Shown here: one piece after another, positions 8,379 through 16,201 of the stretch
How positions within the stretch are numbered: the first letter of the stretch is position 1
How the letters are laid out: every line of letters starts with the position of its first letter
Assembly: GCF_000213975.1 (NCBI RefSeq)
Contig: NZ_GL892076.1
Location: 2,168,761-2,216,164, forward strand
Length of the DNA: 47,404 nucleotides
Direction: 5' to 3'
From: Centipeda periodontii DSM 2778
GTDB lineage: Bacteria; Bacillota; Negativicutes; Selenomonadales; Selenomonadaceae
The notes under the pieces: model-generated
What the model saw: the letters and a program-made list of their open reading frames with translations, nothing else
Databases searched by the model: none
Told to the model about the DNA's origin: nothing
Made by a program: the position numbers and the translations under genes

Positions 8379-9014
8379 CTACTTCACTTTCACTTCGAAT
8401 TCCCCGATCAGCCAACGACCTTCGCTCTTAGACAAGGTAGCCTTGCCTAAAAAAACTTGATTCGAAATGCGCCCGTTGATCTTGTCTTGAGAGTTCAGCT
8501 GATAGCTTAGAACTACTTGGGAAGGCGTTTCGGAAATAATCTTTATATTGCTCACGTCATTGGAAACGGTGGTGTTATAACTCTGTGAGAAAGATTCGTA
8601 AGTCCCCAGCTGGTTCTGCATCTCCCATGTCAGGGAGTTATAGGCCGCCGACATTTTGCCGGCAGCGATGTTATGATAATAGCCCACCAAGGTGTTGACA
8701 GCCTCCTTGGTTCCTTGATTAGAATTTGCCGCTTCACTGGCGGCAGCGACTCCGGCTGCCGCGCCGCCTGCGACCATTGCTCCACCGGCCTTGGCAAGGT
8801 TGCTTTTGCCCGCAGATGGTGCAGCGCTGCGGGAGGATTTTGCTTGATTGTCGCCGACGGCGGCTCCGGCGGCATGTTTTACTCCCTCTTCCACAACCTC
8901 TTGTGCCACTTCTTTCTTGGCAGCATTGAAAATCTTAGAGACGACTTTGCAGCCGGTGAGCGGGAAAACGAGCATGACTGCCAATATACAGGCAGCCGGG
9001 CGTAAGAACTTCAT
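8379..9014 (-). CDS. Putative lipoprotein, function unknown
   Basis: A 211-residue protein with a clear lipoprotein signal: a basic start, a hydrophobic stretch and the lipobox LTGC (Cys at about residue 22). The mature part begins with a Lys/Glu-rich helix and continues into an Ala/Gly/Ser-rich low-complexity linker (about 45-100). The C-terminal 105 residues (from about NTLVGYYHNI) look like a small alpha+beta NTF2-like domain ending in a run of beta strands (RWLIGEFEVKVK). Such folds often bind ligands or stabilise surface proteins; no function can be assigned. ATG 9014 has GGAGG 8 nt upstream. The stop is followed by the 8333-8364 hairpin and then nagZ, so the two could be co-expressed. 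Confidence 0.75.
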   Translation of the reverse strand: MKFLRPAACILAVMLVFPLTGCKVVSKIFNAAKKEVAQEVVEEGVKHAAGAAVGDNQAKSSRSAAPSAGKSNLAKAGGAMVAGGAAAGVAAASEAANSNQGTKEAVNTLVGYYHNIAAGKMSAAYNSLTWEMQNQLGTYESFSQSYNTTVSNDVSNIKIISETPSQVVLSYQLNSQDKINGRISNQVFLGKATLSKSEGRWLIGEFEVKVK

Positions 9015-9031
9015 TTCTGTTCCCTCCTATA

Positions 9032-9059
9032 CGGACTTCATTTTATCAGTGCTTCCTTA
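9032..9059. repeat. Dispersed repeat end, copy 1
   Basis: A 27-28 bp unit (GGACTTCATTTTATCAGTGC and then TTCCTTA), nearly identical to copies at 9471-9497 and 11502-11528, all in the same orientation. This copy sits between the Rpn remnant and the RBS of the lipoprotein gene. It appears to be the terminal sequence of the MITE-like family. Confidence 0.75.
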
Positions 9060-9092
9060 GCGACTCAACATACAGAGCACCATTTTCTCTCC

Positions 9093-9422
9093 TTATGCCC
9101 CAGTCGTTCCCGCCAGTCGTTCGACCTCTTCCTGCGATAGCTGTGTTGCTTCCGCAATCTGGGAAAGCGTGAGTTTTCCCAAAGCGAGCAATGCCGTCGC
9201 CGTCCGGCGAGCCGACTCGATACGACCTTCGACACGACCTTCCATGCGCCCCTCAACACGGCCTTCAGCACGCCCCTCAATAAGTCCTGCCTCACGCCCC
9301 TCCATACGCCCCTCTTCCATTTTCTTCTCTCCGAATTTTTCCATCAGTTCGCACATGGCATTTACCCCCTCTGCTTCTGCCTTAAAGTAATCGGCTCGTT
9401 TGGCAAGTTCTTTGTAATTCAT
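9093..9422 (-). pseudogene. Rpn-type nuclease/transposase remnant (C-terminal part)
   Basis: A 109-residue frame whose sequence matches the C-terminal tail typical of Rpn (PD-(D/E)XK, recombination-promoting nuclease) proteins. It has YFKAEAEGVNAMCELMEKFG, then a run of EGR-x repeats (GRMEGREAGLIEGRAEGRVE and following). It closes with a helix like LTLSQIAEATQLSQEEVERL. The catalytic PD-(D/E)XK domain, which normally precedes this by about 200 residues, is absent. Upstream of the ATG the frame stays open only to 9455, still with Rpn-like residues (CETPEQ). It then hits a TAG inside the flanking repeat. It is therefore a truncated copy joined to the repeat end at 9471-9497. The ATG may still be translated, but I see no convincing RBS. 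Confidence 0.75.
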
Positions 9423-9470
9423 CTGCTCCGGAGTCTCGCAAACGAACGAAAAAATCTATGCCAATCGGAT

Positions 9471-9497
9471 GGACTTCATTTTATCAGCGATTCCTTA
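9471..9497. repeat. Dispersed repeat end, copy 2
   Basis: Same 27-bp unit as at 9032-9059 and 11502-11528. Here the similarity to the 11362-11528 element extends inward over about 30 more bases (CGAAAAAATCTATGCCAA at about 9446-9463 against 11480-11497). The Rpn remnant begins directly after it, so the two copies flank the remnant as direct repeats. Confidence 0.75.
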
Positions 9498-9617
9498 TAT
9501 CATATTTTCGTAGCAAATCATCAAGGTAAGATAGTGTAAGCGAATCGCAAGGATGTATTTTACCGGATTTCCTTGCTCGATCCAAGCGTTCCTGTCTCTC
9601 ACAAAGCCATTGCTCAA

Positions 9618-10415
9618 TCAGCTTAGAAGAAGACTGTCATTCGCGAGTTCGCTGCCCGCTGCCTGCTCGAACATCGAGAGAAGGTCGCGCGTTGTGAGCC
9701 CCTGCTTTTTCTCCTGCGGCACATCGAAGAGGATGCGTCCCTCGTGCAGCATAATGAGGCGGTTGCCGTAGCGCAGTGCATCTTTCATGTTGTGGGTGAT
9801 CATGAGCGTTGTGAGCTGATCCTCCTCGACAATCTGCTGCGTCAGCTCAAGCACCTTCGCCGCCGTCTTCGGATCGAGCGCCGCCGTATGCTCATCGAGG
9901 AGCAGGAGATTCGGCTTCACGAGCGTCGCCATGAGGAGTGTCAGTGCCTGCCGCTGACCACCCGAGAGCAGCCCCACACGGGAGGAGAGGCGCTCCTCAA
10001 GACCGAGCTTGAGACGTGCGAGCTTTTCACGGAACACATCGCGCATCTCGCCCGTCGAGCCCCAGCGCAGCGTCGGCGTCTGCCCCCGACGCGCTGCGAT
10101 CGCAAGGTTCTCCTCAATCATCATGCGCGCCGCCGTCCCCATCATCGGGTCTTGGAAGACGCGCCCAATGAACTTCGCCCGGCGGTGCTCCGGCCACTTC
10201 GTAATGTCCTCGCCCGCAATCGAGATCTTCCCCGTATCCACGGAGATCGCGCCTGCAATCGCGTTCATCAGCGTGGACTTGCCCGCGCCGTTGCCGCCAA
10301 TGACGGTCACGAAATCACCGGGATTCAGGTGAAGCGTAATGCCGGTGAGCGCCTTTTTCTCCGTAATCGTGCCGGGATTGAATGTCTTTTTGATGTCCTC
10401 AATGCGCAGCATCAC
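9618..10415 (-). CDS. ABC transporter ATPase (TrpZ-like importer)
   Basis: A 265-residue ABC ATPase with Walker A GGNGAGKST, the Q-loop region VFQDPMMGT, signature LSGGQRQ, Walker B LLLLDEHTAALD and switch His in THNM. It is the energising subunit of the importer formed with the upstream permease and binding proteins. This organisation matches the TrpXYZ-like (PF04392 binding protein) systems of Firmicutes, some of which take up tryptophan or related aromatic compounds. The substrate here is not known. The ATG at 10415 overlaps the permease stop (TGATG); ATG 10412 is an alternative. Last gene of this operon; the 118 nt after it up to the repeat at 9471-9497 hold nothing I recognise. Confidence 0.9.
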   Translation of the reverse strand: MMLRIEDIKKTFNPGTITEKKALTGITLHLNPGDFVTVIGGNGAGKSTLMNAIAGAISVDTGKISIAGEDITKWPEHRRAKFIGRVFQDPMMGTAARMMIEENLAIAARRGQTPTLRWGSTGEMRDVFREKLARLKLGLEERLSSRVGLLSGGQRQALTLLMATLVKPNLLLLDEHTAALDPKTAAKVLELTQQIVEEDQLTTLMITHNMKDALRYGNRLIMLHEGRILFDVPQEKKQGLTTRDLLSMFEQAAGSELANDSLLLS

Positions 10416-11293
10416 TCTGCCCCCTTCTTCATCGCGTGGTATTTCGACTGGATGAGTGGCAGTGAGAGCGCGATGGCAACAAGGATTGCCGTAAAGAGTT
10501 TGAGGTCATTCGGCGGCATGCCGAGCTGCAGTACGATTGCGATGACCGCACGGTAGACGACGGAGCCGAGCACGACGGAGATCAGCCAGTTCTTAAAGCT
10601 GCGCGTGCCGAACAGCACCTCGCCGATGATGACGGAGGCGAGACCGATGACAATCGTACCCGTGCCCATGCCGACATCCGCAAAGCCGTTGCTCTGCGCC
10701 ACGAGCGCACCGCAGATCGCGACCATGCCGTTCGAAAGGAGCAGACCGAGCACGATCATCACATCCGTATTGACACCGTTCGCGCGGATCATGTGCGGAT
10801 TCGCGCCCGTCGCACGGATGGCAGTGCCCAGTTCCGTGCCAAAGAACCAATACGTGAGCAGAATCGCAAGCACAACAACGACCGTACCGATGAGCAGGAT
10901 GTTCGTCGCCGTGTCGAGCCCCCAGAGATTCCACTCGGTAAAGAGCGTCTCCTGCTGCAGGAGCGGCAGATTTGCCTTGCCCATGACGCGCAGATTGATG
11001 GAGTAGAGACCGATCATCGTCAAAATTCCTGCCAGCAGCGCGGGAATCTTGAGTTTTGTGCAAAAAAAGCCCGTGATAACCCCCGAGATGCAGCCCGCCA
11101 CGCAGGCAGCGAAGATCGCCGTCAGCGGCGTATAGCCTGCTATGAGCATCGCGGCGGAAACGGCGGCACCAAGAGGAAAACTGCCCTCGACCGTCAGATC
11201 GGCAATGTCCAAAACGCGATAGGTCAGATAGACGCCAAGCGCATAGAGTCCCCAAAGAACTCCCTGTGCCGCCGTCGCAACGACGAGATCCAT
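10412..11293 (-). CDS. ABC transporter permease (TrpY-like)
   Basis: A 293-residue integral membrane protein with about eight or nine hydrophobic segments. It is of the branched-chain/BMP-type permease superfamily that partners with PF04392 binding proteins. Glycine-rich cytoplasmic loop residues (SNGFADVGMGTGTIVIGLAS) lie before a GEVLFGTRSFK segment expected to contact the ATPase. ATG 11293 has AGGGAG 7 nt upstream; the longer frame to 11329 would start within a terminator hairpin. It overlaps the ATPase start. It lies downstream of two tandem binding-protein genes, but a terminator and a MITE-like element stand between, so permease and ATPase are probably made at lower level than the binding proteins. 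Confidence 0.9.
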   Translation of the reverse strand: MDLVVATAAQGVLWGLYALGVYLTYRVLDIADLTVEGSFPLGAAVSAAMLIAGYTPLTAIFAACVAGCISGVITGFFCTKLKIPALLAGILTMIGLYSINLRVMGKANLPLLQQETLFTEWNLWGLDTATNILLIGTVVVVLAILLTYWFFGTELGTAIRATGANPHMIRANGVNTDVMIVLGLLLSNGMVAICGALVAQSNGFADVGMGTGTIVIGLASVIIGEVLFGTRSFKNWLISVVLGSVVYRAVIAIVLQLGMPPNDLKLFTAILVAIALSLPLIQSKYHAMKKGAE

Positions 11294-11314
11294 AACGTCA
11301 CTCCCTAGTTTCAG

Positions 11315-11343
11315 AAAAAAAGCGGACACGCTGCGTGCCCGCT
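11315..11343 (-). terminator. Intra-operon terminator/attenuator
   Basis: A 9-bp stem with one mismatch (11321-11329 with 11335-11343) is followed on the minus strand by seven T residues (11315-11321). It lies between the binding-protein gene and the permease start. Partial termination here would favour abundant binding protein over membrane components, a common design in ABC importers. Confidence 0.7.
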
Positions 11344-11361
11344 CCGCTGTGTTCGTCTTAC

Positions 11362-11528
11362 TTAGGAAGCACTGATAAATTCAGCCACGCCATCTTGACG
11401 CATCTTTTTTGCCCGTACTGTGTCGGCAAATCCTCCACATAGCCCCTGCTATGCGTCCGGTTTGCCTCCTTGTTCGGACGAAAAAATCTACGCCAATTGA
11501 CGGACTTCATTTTATCAGCGATTCCTTA
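11362..11528. mobile_element. MITE-like element, 167 bp, with ~20-bp terminal inverted repeats
   Basis: The left end TTAGGAAGCACTGATAAAT (from 11362) matches the reverse complement of the right end, TAAGGAATCGCTGATAAAAT (11509-11528). The inside is non-coding and contains a T6 tract and GCATAG/CTATGC-type inverted sequence (about 11442-11454). Related ends occur at 9032-9059, 9471-9497, 18405-18422 and 18593-18650. The right end supplies the TAA stop codon of the adjoining binding-protein gene (11526-11528). No transposase is encoded. I saw no certain target-site duplication. Confidence 0.7.
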
Positions 11529-12521
11529 CGGCACAATCGTCGCGCCGTCCATGACATCGGCAGGAATCGTTAGACCGATTTTCTCCGCATTCTTCTTGTT
11601 GATTACGACCACAAGATCGTGCGCCGTTTCGATCTTCATATCGGCAGGCTTCGCCTTGCCCTCGAGAATGTCTGCCGCCATATCGCCCGTCTGGACACCG
11701 AGCTTGTAGTAGTCAATCCCCTTGGTCGCAAGAGCACCCGCCGTGACGCCGCCGACATAGCCGCAGATCACACCTTTGCCCGCCGGATCTGTGACGCTCG
11801 TAAGCGTCGGCATCGCCGATGCGATTACATTGTCTGTCGGTTCATAGAACACATCCACATCATTGATGATACTCTGCGCCGCCTGCTGGATATCGTTGAC
11901 CGTCGAAATGGTCGCAACGCGCACGGTCAGCCCCTTCGACTCGGCGTATTCCTTCATCGCCTTGACCTGAATCTCGGAGTTGACCTCACTGGAGGAGTAG
12001 ATCGTGCCGATCGTCTTGGCATTCGGGTAGAGCTTCCGAAGAAGGTCAATCTGCTCGGCAATCGGCGTGAGGTCACTTGTACCCGTGACATTGCCGCCCG
12101 GCGCTTCGTTCGACTTTACCACCTTCGCACTCACATAGTCCGTCACCGCCGTACCGACGATGGGGATATCCTTCGTCGCGTTCGCTGCCGACTGCACTGC
12201 AGGCGTTGCAATCGCACAGATGAGATCCACCTTGTCGCTGATAAATCGCTGTACAATATTCTGGAGGTTCGACTGATCCGCCTGTGCATTCTGGCGGTCG
12301 ATTGTGAGGTTTTTCCCCTCCTCATAGCCGCGTGCCTTGAGACCGTCCACGAACCCACGATTCGCATCATCGAGTGAGCTGTGCTCCACGAGCTGAACAA
12401 TCCCGACCTTGTAGGTCTTGTTGTCCCCCTTCGCCGCCTGCTCGCCGCATCCTGCTGCCGCCAAAACTCCGAGGGCAGCGATGCCAAGAGCGACACATTT
12501 TACGAATTTTGTCATCCGCAT
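11526..12521 (-). CDS. ABC substrate-binding lipoprotein (TrpX-like), copy 2
   Basis: A 331-residue periplasmic-type binding protein of the PF04392 family. The signal peptide has the lipobox LAAAGC (Cys near residue 25). The mature part starts YKVGIVQLVEH and contains the family hallmarks LICAIATPAVQS, GTIYSSSEVNSE and DVFYEPTDN. It should be lipid-anchored and deliver ligand to the permease. It is a tandem paralogue of the gene at 12549-13544, about three quarters identical by eye, with local divergence in the ligand-lobe segment ICGYVGGVTAGALATKG. The ATG has AAGGTGGGG about 5 nt ahead. Its stop codon is contributed by the terminal TTCCTTA of the adjacent MITE-like element, so the last codons may have been altered by that insertion (it ends ATIVP versus ATLVD in the paralogue). 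Confidence 0.9.
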   Translation of the reverse strand: MRMTKFVKCVALGIAALGVLAAAGCGEQAAKGDNKTYKVGIVQLVEHSSLDDANRGFVDGLKARGYEEGKNLTIDRQNAQADQSNLQNIVQRFISDKVDLICAIATPAVQSAANATKDIPIVGTAVTDYVSAKVVKSNEAPGGNVTGTSDLTPIAEQIDLLRKLYPNAKTIGTIYSSSEVNSEIQVKAMKEYAESKGLTVRVATISTVNDIQQAAQSIINDVDVFYEPTDNVIASAMPTLTSVTDPAGKGVICGYVGGVTAGALATKGIDYYKLGVQTGDMAADILEGKAKPADMKIETAHDLVVVINKKNAEKIGLTIPADVMDGATIVP

Positions 12522-12548
12522 CGAATCCCCACCTTTTCTATGTCCACA

Positions 12549-13544
12549 TTAGTCCACCAGAGTTGCATCTTTCAGCACATCCTCCGGAATCGTCAGTCCG
12601 AGCTTTGCCGCGTTGCTCTTGCTGATGACAAGCGTCAGGTCGCGCGCTGTCTCGATCGGCATATCCGCAGGCTTCTTCTTCCCCTCGAGGATGTCTGCCG
12701 CCATATCGCCGGTCTGAACACCGAGCTTATAGTAGTCAATGCCGTAGGTCGCAAGGCAGCCGCCCGTCACCATAAACGGCTCGGCGCAGATGACCGCCTT
12801 CCCCGCCGCGTCCGTCACGCCCACAAGCGTCGGGATCGAGGATGAGATGACATTGTCCGTCGGCTCATAGAATACGTCCACATCATTGACGAGACTCTGC
12901 GCCGCCTGCGGGATATCGTTCACCGTTGAAACGGTAGCCGCTCGCACCTTGAGCCCCTTTGACTCGGCGTACTCCGTCATCGCCTTGATCTGGATCTCGG
13001 AGTTGACCTCGCTCGAGGAGTAGATCGTACCAATGGTCTTCGCGTTTGGATAGAGCTTGATGAGCAGATCGATCTGTTCCTTGATCGGGTTGAGGTCGCT
13101 CGTTCCGGTGATATTGCCGCCCGGCTTCTCGTTTGACTGCGCCAGCTTCGCGCTCACATAGTCCGTAATTGCCGTGCCGACAACGGGAATGTCCTTCGTC
13201 GCGTTCGCCACCGACTGCGCCGCCGGCGTCGCGATCGCACAGATGAGATCCACCTTGTCACTGACGAACCGCTGCGCGATGTTCTGCAGGTTCGACTGAT
13301 CCGCCTGCGCGTTCTGGCGGTCGATCGTGAGATTCTTGCCCTCCTCGTAGCCGCGCGCCTTGAGTCCATCCACGAACCCGCGATTCGCCGCATCGAGCGC
13401 ATTGTGCTCCACGAGCTGGACAATGCCGATCTTATAGGACTTCTCACCACCTGCCTGTCGGTCGCCGCCGCAGCCCGCCATCATGCCGAGCCCGAGCACT
13501 GCGATGCCAAGAGCGATGCCTTTCATTGCCGTTGTCATCCGCAT
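12549..13544 (-). CDS. ABC substrate-binding lipoprotein (TrpX-like), copy 1
   Basis: A 331-residue lipoprotein, first gene of the importer operon. The lipobox is MMAGC. The mature protein is collinear with the paralogue downstream, with the same conserved segments (GLKARGYEEGKNLTIDRQNA, LICAIATPAAQS, YSSSEVNSEIQ). The main difference is the segment ICAEPFMVTGGCLATYG, which replaces the paralogue's glycine-rich segment, so the two probably differ in ligand preference. The start has AAGGTGGGA ahead of ATG. Tandem duplication is evident, since only 27 nt separate the genes. A role in tryptophan or another small-molecule uptake is family inference. No T-box or other leader fits in the 144 nt upstream. 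Confidence 0.9.
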   Translation of the reverse strand: MRMTTAMKGIALGIAVLGLGMMAGCGGDRQAGGEKSYKIGIVQLVEHNALDAANRGFVDGLKARGYEEGKNLTIDRQNAQADQSNLQNIAQRFVSDKVDLICAIATPAAQSVANATKDIPVVGTAITDYVSAKLAQSNEKPGGNITGTSDLNPIKEQIDLLIKLYPNAKTIGTIYSSSEVNSEIQIKAMTEYAESKGLKVRAATVSTVNDIPQAAQSLVNDVDVFYEPTDNVISSSIPTLVGVTDAAGKAVICAEPFMVTGGCLATYGIDYYKLGVQTGDMAADILEGKKKPADMPIETARDLTLVISKSNAAKLGLTIPEDVLKDATLVD

Positions 13545-13589
13545 CGAGATCCCACCTTTACTATTGTTTCATTTTTACAATACTGATTT

Positions 13590-13595
13590 ATTATA
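13590..13595 (-). promoter_or_regulatory. Candidate -10 of the importer operon
   Basis: TATAAT on the minus strand, about 45 nt ahead of the first binding-protein gene and downstream of the suf terminator. The hexamer 17 nt upstream (TAGCTT) is a poor -35, so the assignment is tentative. Confidence 0.4.
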
Positions 13596-13631
13596 CATGG
13601 ACATCATCAAAAAAGCTAGTATTCATACAAT

Positions 13632-13683
13632 GAAAAATGTGAAGGGACTGCTCTGAGAAACGAAAACTTCCCAAAGCAGTCCC
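13632..13683 (-). terminator. Terminator of the suf operon
   Basis: GGGACTGCT (13644-13652) pairs with AGCAGTCCC (13675-13683) around a 22-nt loop, followed on the minus strand by TTCACATTTTTC. It begins 6 nt past the sufU stop codon. Confidence 0.75.
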
Positions 13684-13688
13684 ACAGT

Positions 13689-14141
13689 TTATGACGTTTG
13701 TCCTTCTTTTAAGAGATCCTCGAGCGTATGCCATGCGAGCACCGCACATTTTACGCGCGCCGGCATATTTGAGATATTCTTCAGTGCCACTGCCTCATCC
13801 AGTTCCTCAAGTGCAGCATCATCCGTCACCTCACGCTTGATCATCGCGGTGAAGAGCTGCGCAAGGCGATGTGCCTCCTCGACCGTCTTACCACGCATCA
13901 GGTCGATCATGATATCCGTGCTCGCCTGCGAGATCGCGCATCCGACACCTGTAAAGGCGCCGTCTTTGATGATGCCGTCCGCGATCTCAAGCTCGAGCGT
14001 GATCTCATCGCCGCAGCTCGGATTATGCCCGCGCTCGCGTACCGTTGCCGACGCGAGCGCTCCCTTGTTCTCCGGCGAGCGGCTGTGCTCGCCGATGACC
14101 TCCGTATAGAGATCGCCGAGCGCCGCTGTCTCAGTCGCCAT
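13689..14141 (-). CDS. sufU: Fe-S assembly sulfur-acceptor protein SufU
   Basis: A 150-residue SufU-type protein. Three cysteine positions and the conserved Asp are present: PSCGDE, GVGCAISQAS and ARVKCAVLAWHT. The extra segment before the last Cys (DDAALEELDEAVAL region) is the insertion that separates SufU from IscU. SufU binds zinc and accepts persulfide sulfur from SufS for the SufBCD scaffold. The start ATG overlaps the end of sufS by 11 nt. Last gene of the operon, directly before the terminator at 13632-13683. Confidence 0.95.
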   Translation of the reverse strand: MATETAALGDLYTEVIGEHSRSPENKGALASATVRERGHNPSCGDEITLELEIADGIIKDGAFTGVGCAISQASTDIMIDLMRGKTVEEAHRLAQLFTAMIKREVTDDAALEELDEAVALKNISNMPARVKCAVLAWHTLEDLLKEGQTS

Positions 14142-15369
14142 AGCCGAGTACCCCCCGTACCTTTTTCAGAGCCGCGATAAACTGGTCGACATCCTCGTGC
14201 GTGTTGTAGAGATAGAAGCTCGCGCGGCACGTCGCATTCTGTCCGAGATAACGCATGAGCGGCTGCGCACAGTGGTGCCCTGCGCGGATTGCAACACCGT
14301 GGCTGTCGAGAATTGTCGCAACGTCATGTGGGTGAACATCCTTCACATTGAACGTGATGATGCCCGTCTTGTTATCGCGCGTCGTGTCACAGCCGTAAAG
14401 CTCCACAAACGGCAGTTCACGCAGCTTCGGCAGCGCATACGAGAGGAGATCCCGCTCAATTCGCTCGATGCGGTCAAATCCCACCTTTTCAAGATAGTCA
14501 ATCGCCGCAATCAGCCCCGACGCACCGCTGACGTTCTGCGTGCCCGCCTCGAACTTCGCGGGAAGTTCGGCATACGTTGTTTCCTGCTCGCCCACATAGT
14601 CGATCATATCCCCGCCGAAGAGGAACGGCGGCATCGCATCGAGTATGTCATATTTGCCGTAGAGGACACCGATCCCCATCGGCGAAAGCATCTTGTGTCC
14701 CGAGAATGCGAAGAAGTCCGCGTCCATCGCCTGCACATCCACCGCAATGTGCGGCACGCTCTGCGAGCCGTCCACGACGATGACCGCCCCGACCGCATGG
14801 GCGCGGTCGGCAATCGTACGTACATCGTTGACGAGACCGAGCACATTCGATACATGTGTCACGGCGACAATCTTCGTCTTTTCCGTGATCTTCTCCGCGA
14901 TATCCGCCGCCGAGAGGTTCCCGTCCTCCGCAAGGTAGATGTACTTCAGCACCGCACCGCGCGCCTTTGCAACGAACTGCCACGGCACGATGTCGCTGTG
15001 ATGCTCCGAGATCGTGATGACGATCTCATCGCCCTCGCGGATATTCGCACGCCCATAGCTGTACGCGACGAGGTTCAGTGCCTCCGTCGCATTCTTCGTG
15101 AAGATGATCTCCTCGGGACGCGCCGCGCCGATGAACTGCTGCGTCCGTACACGCGCCGTCTCATAGATATCCGTCGCCTTTACAGAAAGCTCGTACGCCC
15201 CCCGATGCGGATTCGCATTGCAGTAGGTGCAGTAGTCGGCGACCGCCTTGATGACCGCCTCCGGTTTCTGCGTCGTGGCACCGTTATCAAGATAGACGAT
15301 GGGACGACCGTTCATCTTCGTCTGCAGGATCGGGAAATCCTGTAAATACTCGTTATTCCTGCGTTCCAC
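14131..15369 (-). CDS. sufS: Cysteine desulfurase SufS
   Basis: A 412-residue class V aminotransferase-fold, PLP-dependent desulfurase. The N-terminal motif is YLDNGATTQKP and the PLP lysine is in FSGHKMLSP. The catalytic persulfide Cys is in ATCRASFYLYNT, and GHHCAQPLM lies near the end. It removes sulfur from cysteine and passes it to SufU. I chose GTG 15369, which has AGGAG 8 nt upstream and lies inside the end of sufD (17-nt overlap). The longer ATG frame (15387) has no RBS. Order sufC-B-D-S-U is the standard Firmicute suf operon. Confidence 0.95.
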   Translation of the reverse strand: MERRNNEYLQDFPILQTKMNGRPIVYLDNGATTQKPEAVIKAVADYCTYCNANPHRGAYELSVKATDIYETARVRTQQFIGAARPEEIIFTKNATEALNLVAYSYGRANIREGDEIVITISEHHSDIVPWQFVAKARGAVLKYIYLAEDGNLSAADIAEKITEKTKIVAVTHVSNVLGLVNDVRTIADRAHAVGAVIVVDGSQSVPHIAVDVQAMDADFFAFSGHKMLSPMGIGVLYGKYDILDAMPPFLFGGDMIDYVGEQETTYAELPAKFEAGTQNVSGASGLIAAIDYLEKVGFDRIERIERDLLSYALPKLRELPFVELYGCDTTRDNKTGIITFNVKDVHPHDVATILDSHGVAIRAGHHCAQPLMRYLGQNATCRASFYLYNTHEDVDQFIAALKKVRGVLGYGD

Positions 15370-16201
15370 CCAAAAGTCTCCTCTCAAGGTAGCCGGCGAT
15401 CTCAGCGCGCAGCTCTTCGCTCTCGATGCGTGCCATCACCGGCTCAAAGGATGCCTCCACAATCAGCTGCTGCGCTGCACGGTCGTCGAGACCCCGGCTC
15501 ATCAGATAGAAGAGCTTTTCCGCGTCCATACGACCGATACTGACGGCATGGTGCCCGTCCACATCGCCCTCATGCGAGAGCATGAGCGGCACACTTCGGT
15601 TGCGCACATGGGGCGAGAAAAGCATTACCTCCTCATCCTCCTTGCCGACCGAGCCGCGCGCGCCCTGAATGAAGTCCAGCGTCCCGCGAAACGTCTTGAC
15701 GCTGCGGTCCAGCAGAGCGCCGCGCACCTGCATATTTGCATCTGTGCGCCGCCCCTCCTGACGGATTACATAGTTGAGGTCGATCTTGCGCGCCTCATCG
15801 CCGAAGTACAGCCCCCAGACATCTGCGCGTGCCTCATCACCCGCGAGCGTTACACGCAGCTCCGATGCCGTATGCGCAGCGCCCGCCTCGACGAGCGTGC
15901 AGGAGAACAGTCCTCCGCGCGCCACATTTGCATGAATGCGGCTCGCTGCAGGTACATCCGCCGGCGCAAACTGAATATAGGTCAGTGCAAACTCTGCGCC
16001 CTCCGCGACATCCACATAGATCTCCTGCGCTCCATTCTCGCGCAGCTCCACCGTATATTTTGCATGCTCACCCGCTGCGGCGGAGAGCCTGATTTCATCC
16101 TTTGCATCCGCAAGCCCCGCAGGCACGGGCAGATCATTCACCCCGAGCCAGCGCCATGTCGGCATGGGGATACGGCTGAATACGTCCTGCATTGCCATCA
16201 C
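15353..16201 (-). CDS. sufD: Fe-S scaffold subunit SufD
   Basis: A 282-residue member of the SufB/SufD beta-helix family. It is shorter than typical SufD (about 400 residues), because the N-terminal helical region is reduced. The C-terminal core carries SVGKEDEEVMLFSPHVRNRS, the SHEGDVDGHHAVSIG strand set and FYLMSRGLDDRAAQQLIVEA. It pairs with SufB in the SufBC2D scaffold. The start overlaps the sufB stop (ATGA). Its shortness is seen in the sequence; I find no sign of a frameshift, so it looks like the short SufD variant found in some anaerobes. Confidence 0.9.
   Translation of the reverse strand: MMAMQDVFSRIPMPTWRWLGVNDLPVPAGLADAKDEIRLSAAAGEHAKYTVELRENGAQEIYVDVAEGAEFALTYIQFAPADVPAASRIHANVARGGLFSCTLVEAGAAHTASELRVTLAGDEARADVWGLYFGDEARKIDLNYVIRQEGRRTDANMQVRGALLDRSVKTFRGTLDFIQGARGSVGKEDEEVMLFSPHVRNRSVPLMLSHEGDVDGHHAVSIGRMDAEKLFYLMSRGLDDRAAQQLIVEASFEPVMARIESEELRAEIAGYLERRLLGGTQE

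Noticed and set aside
9170-9330. A CRISPR-like short tandem repeat
   Set aside because: The repetition is the codon-level EGR repeat of an Rpn tail; it has no spacers.
13545-13688. A T-box leader for the TrpX-like operon
   Set aside because: The gap is 144 nt and already holds the suf terminator; no specifier loop or T-box sequence was seen.
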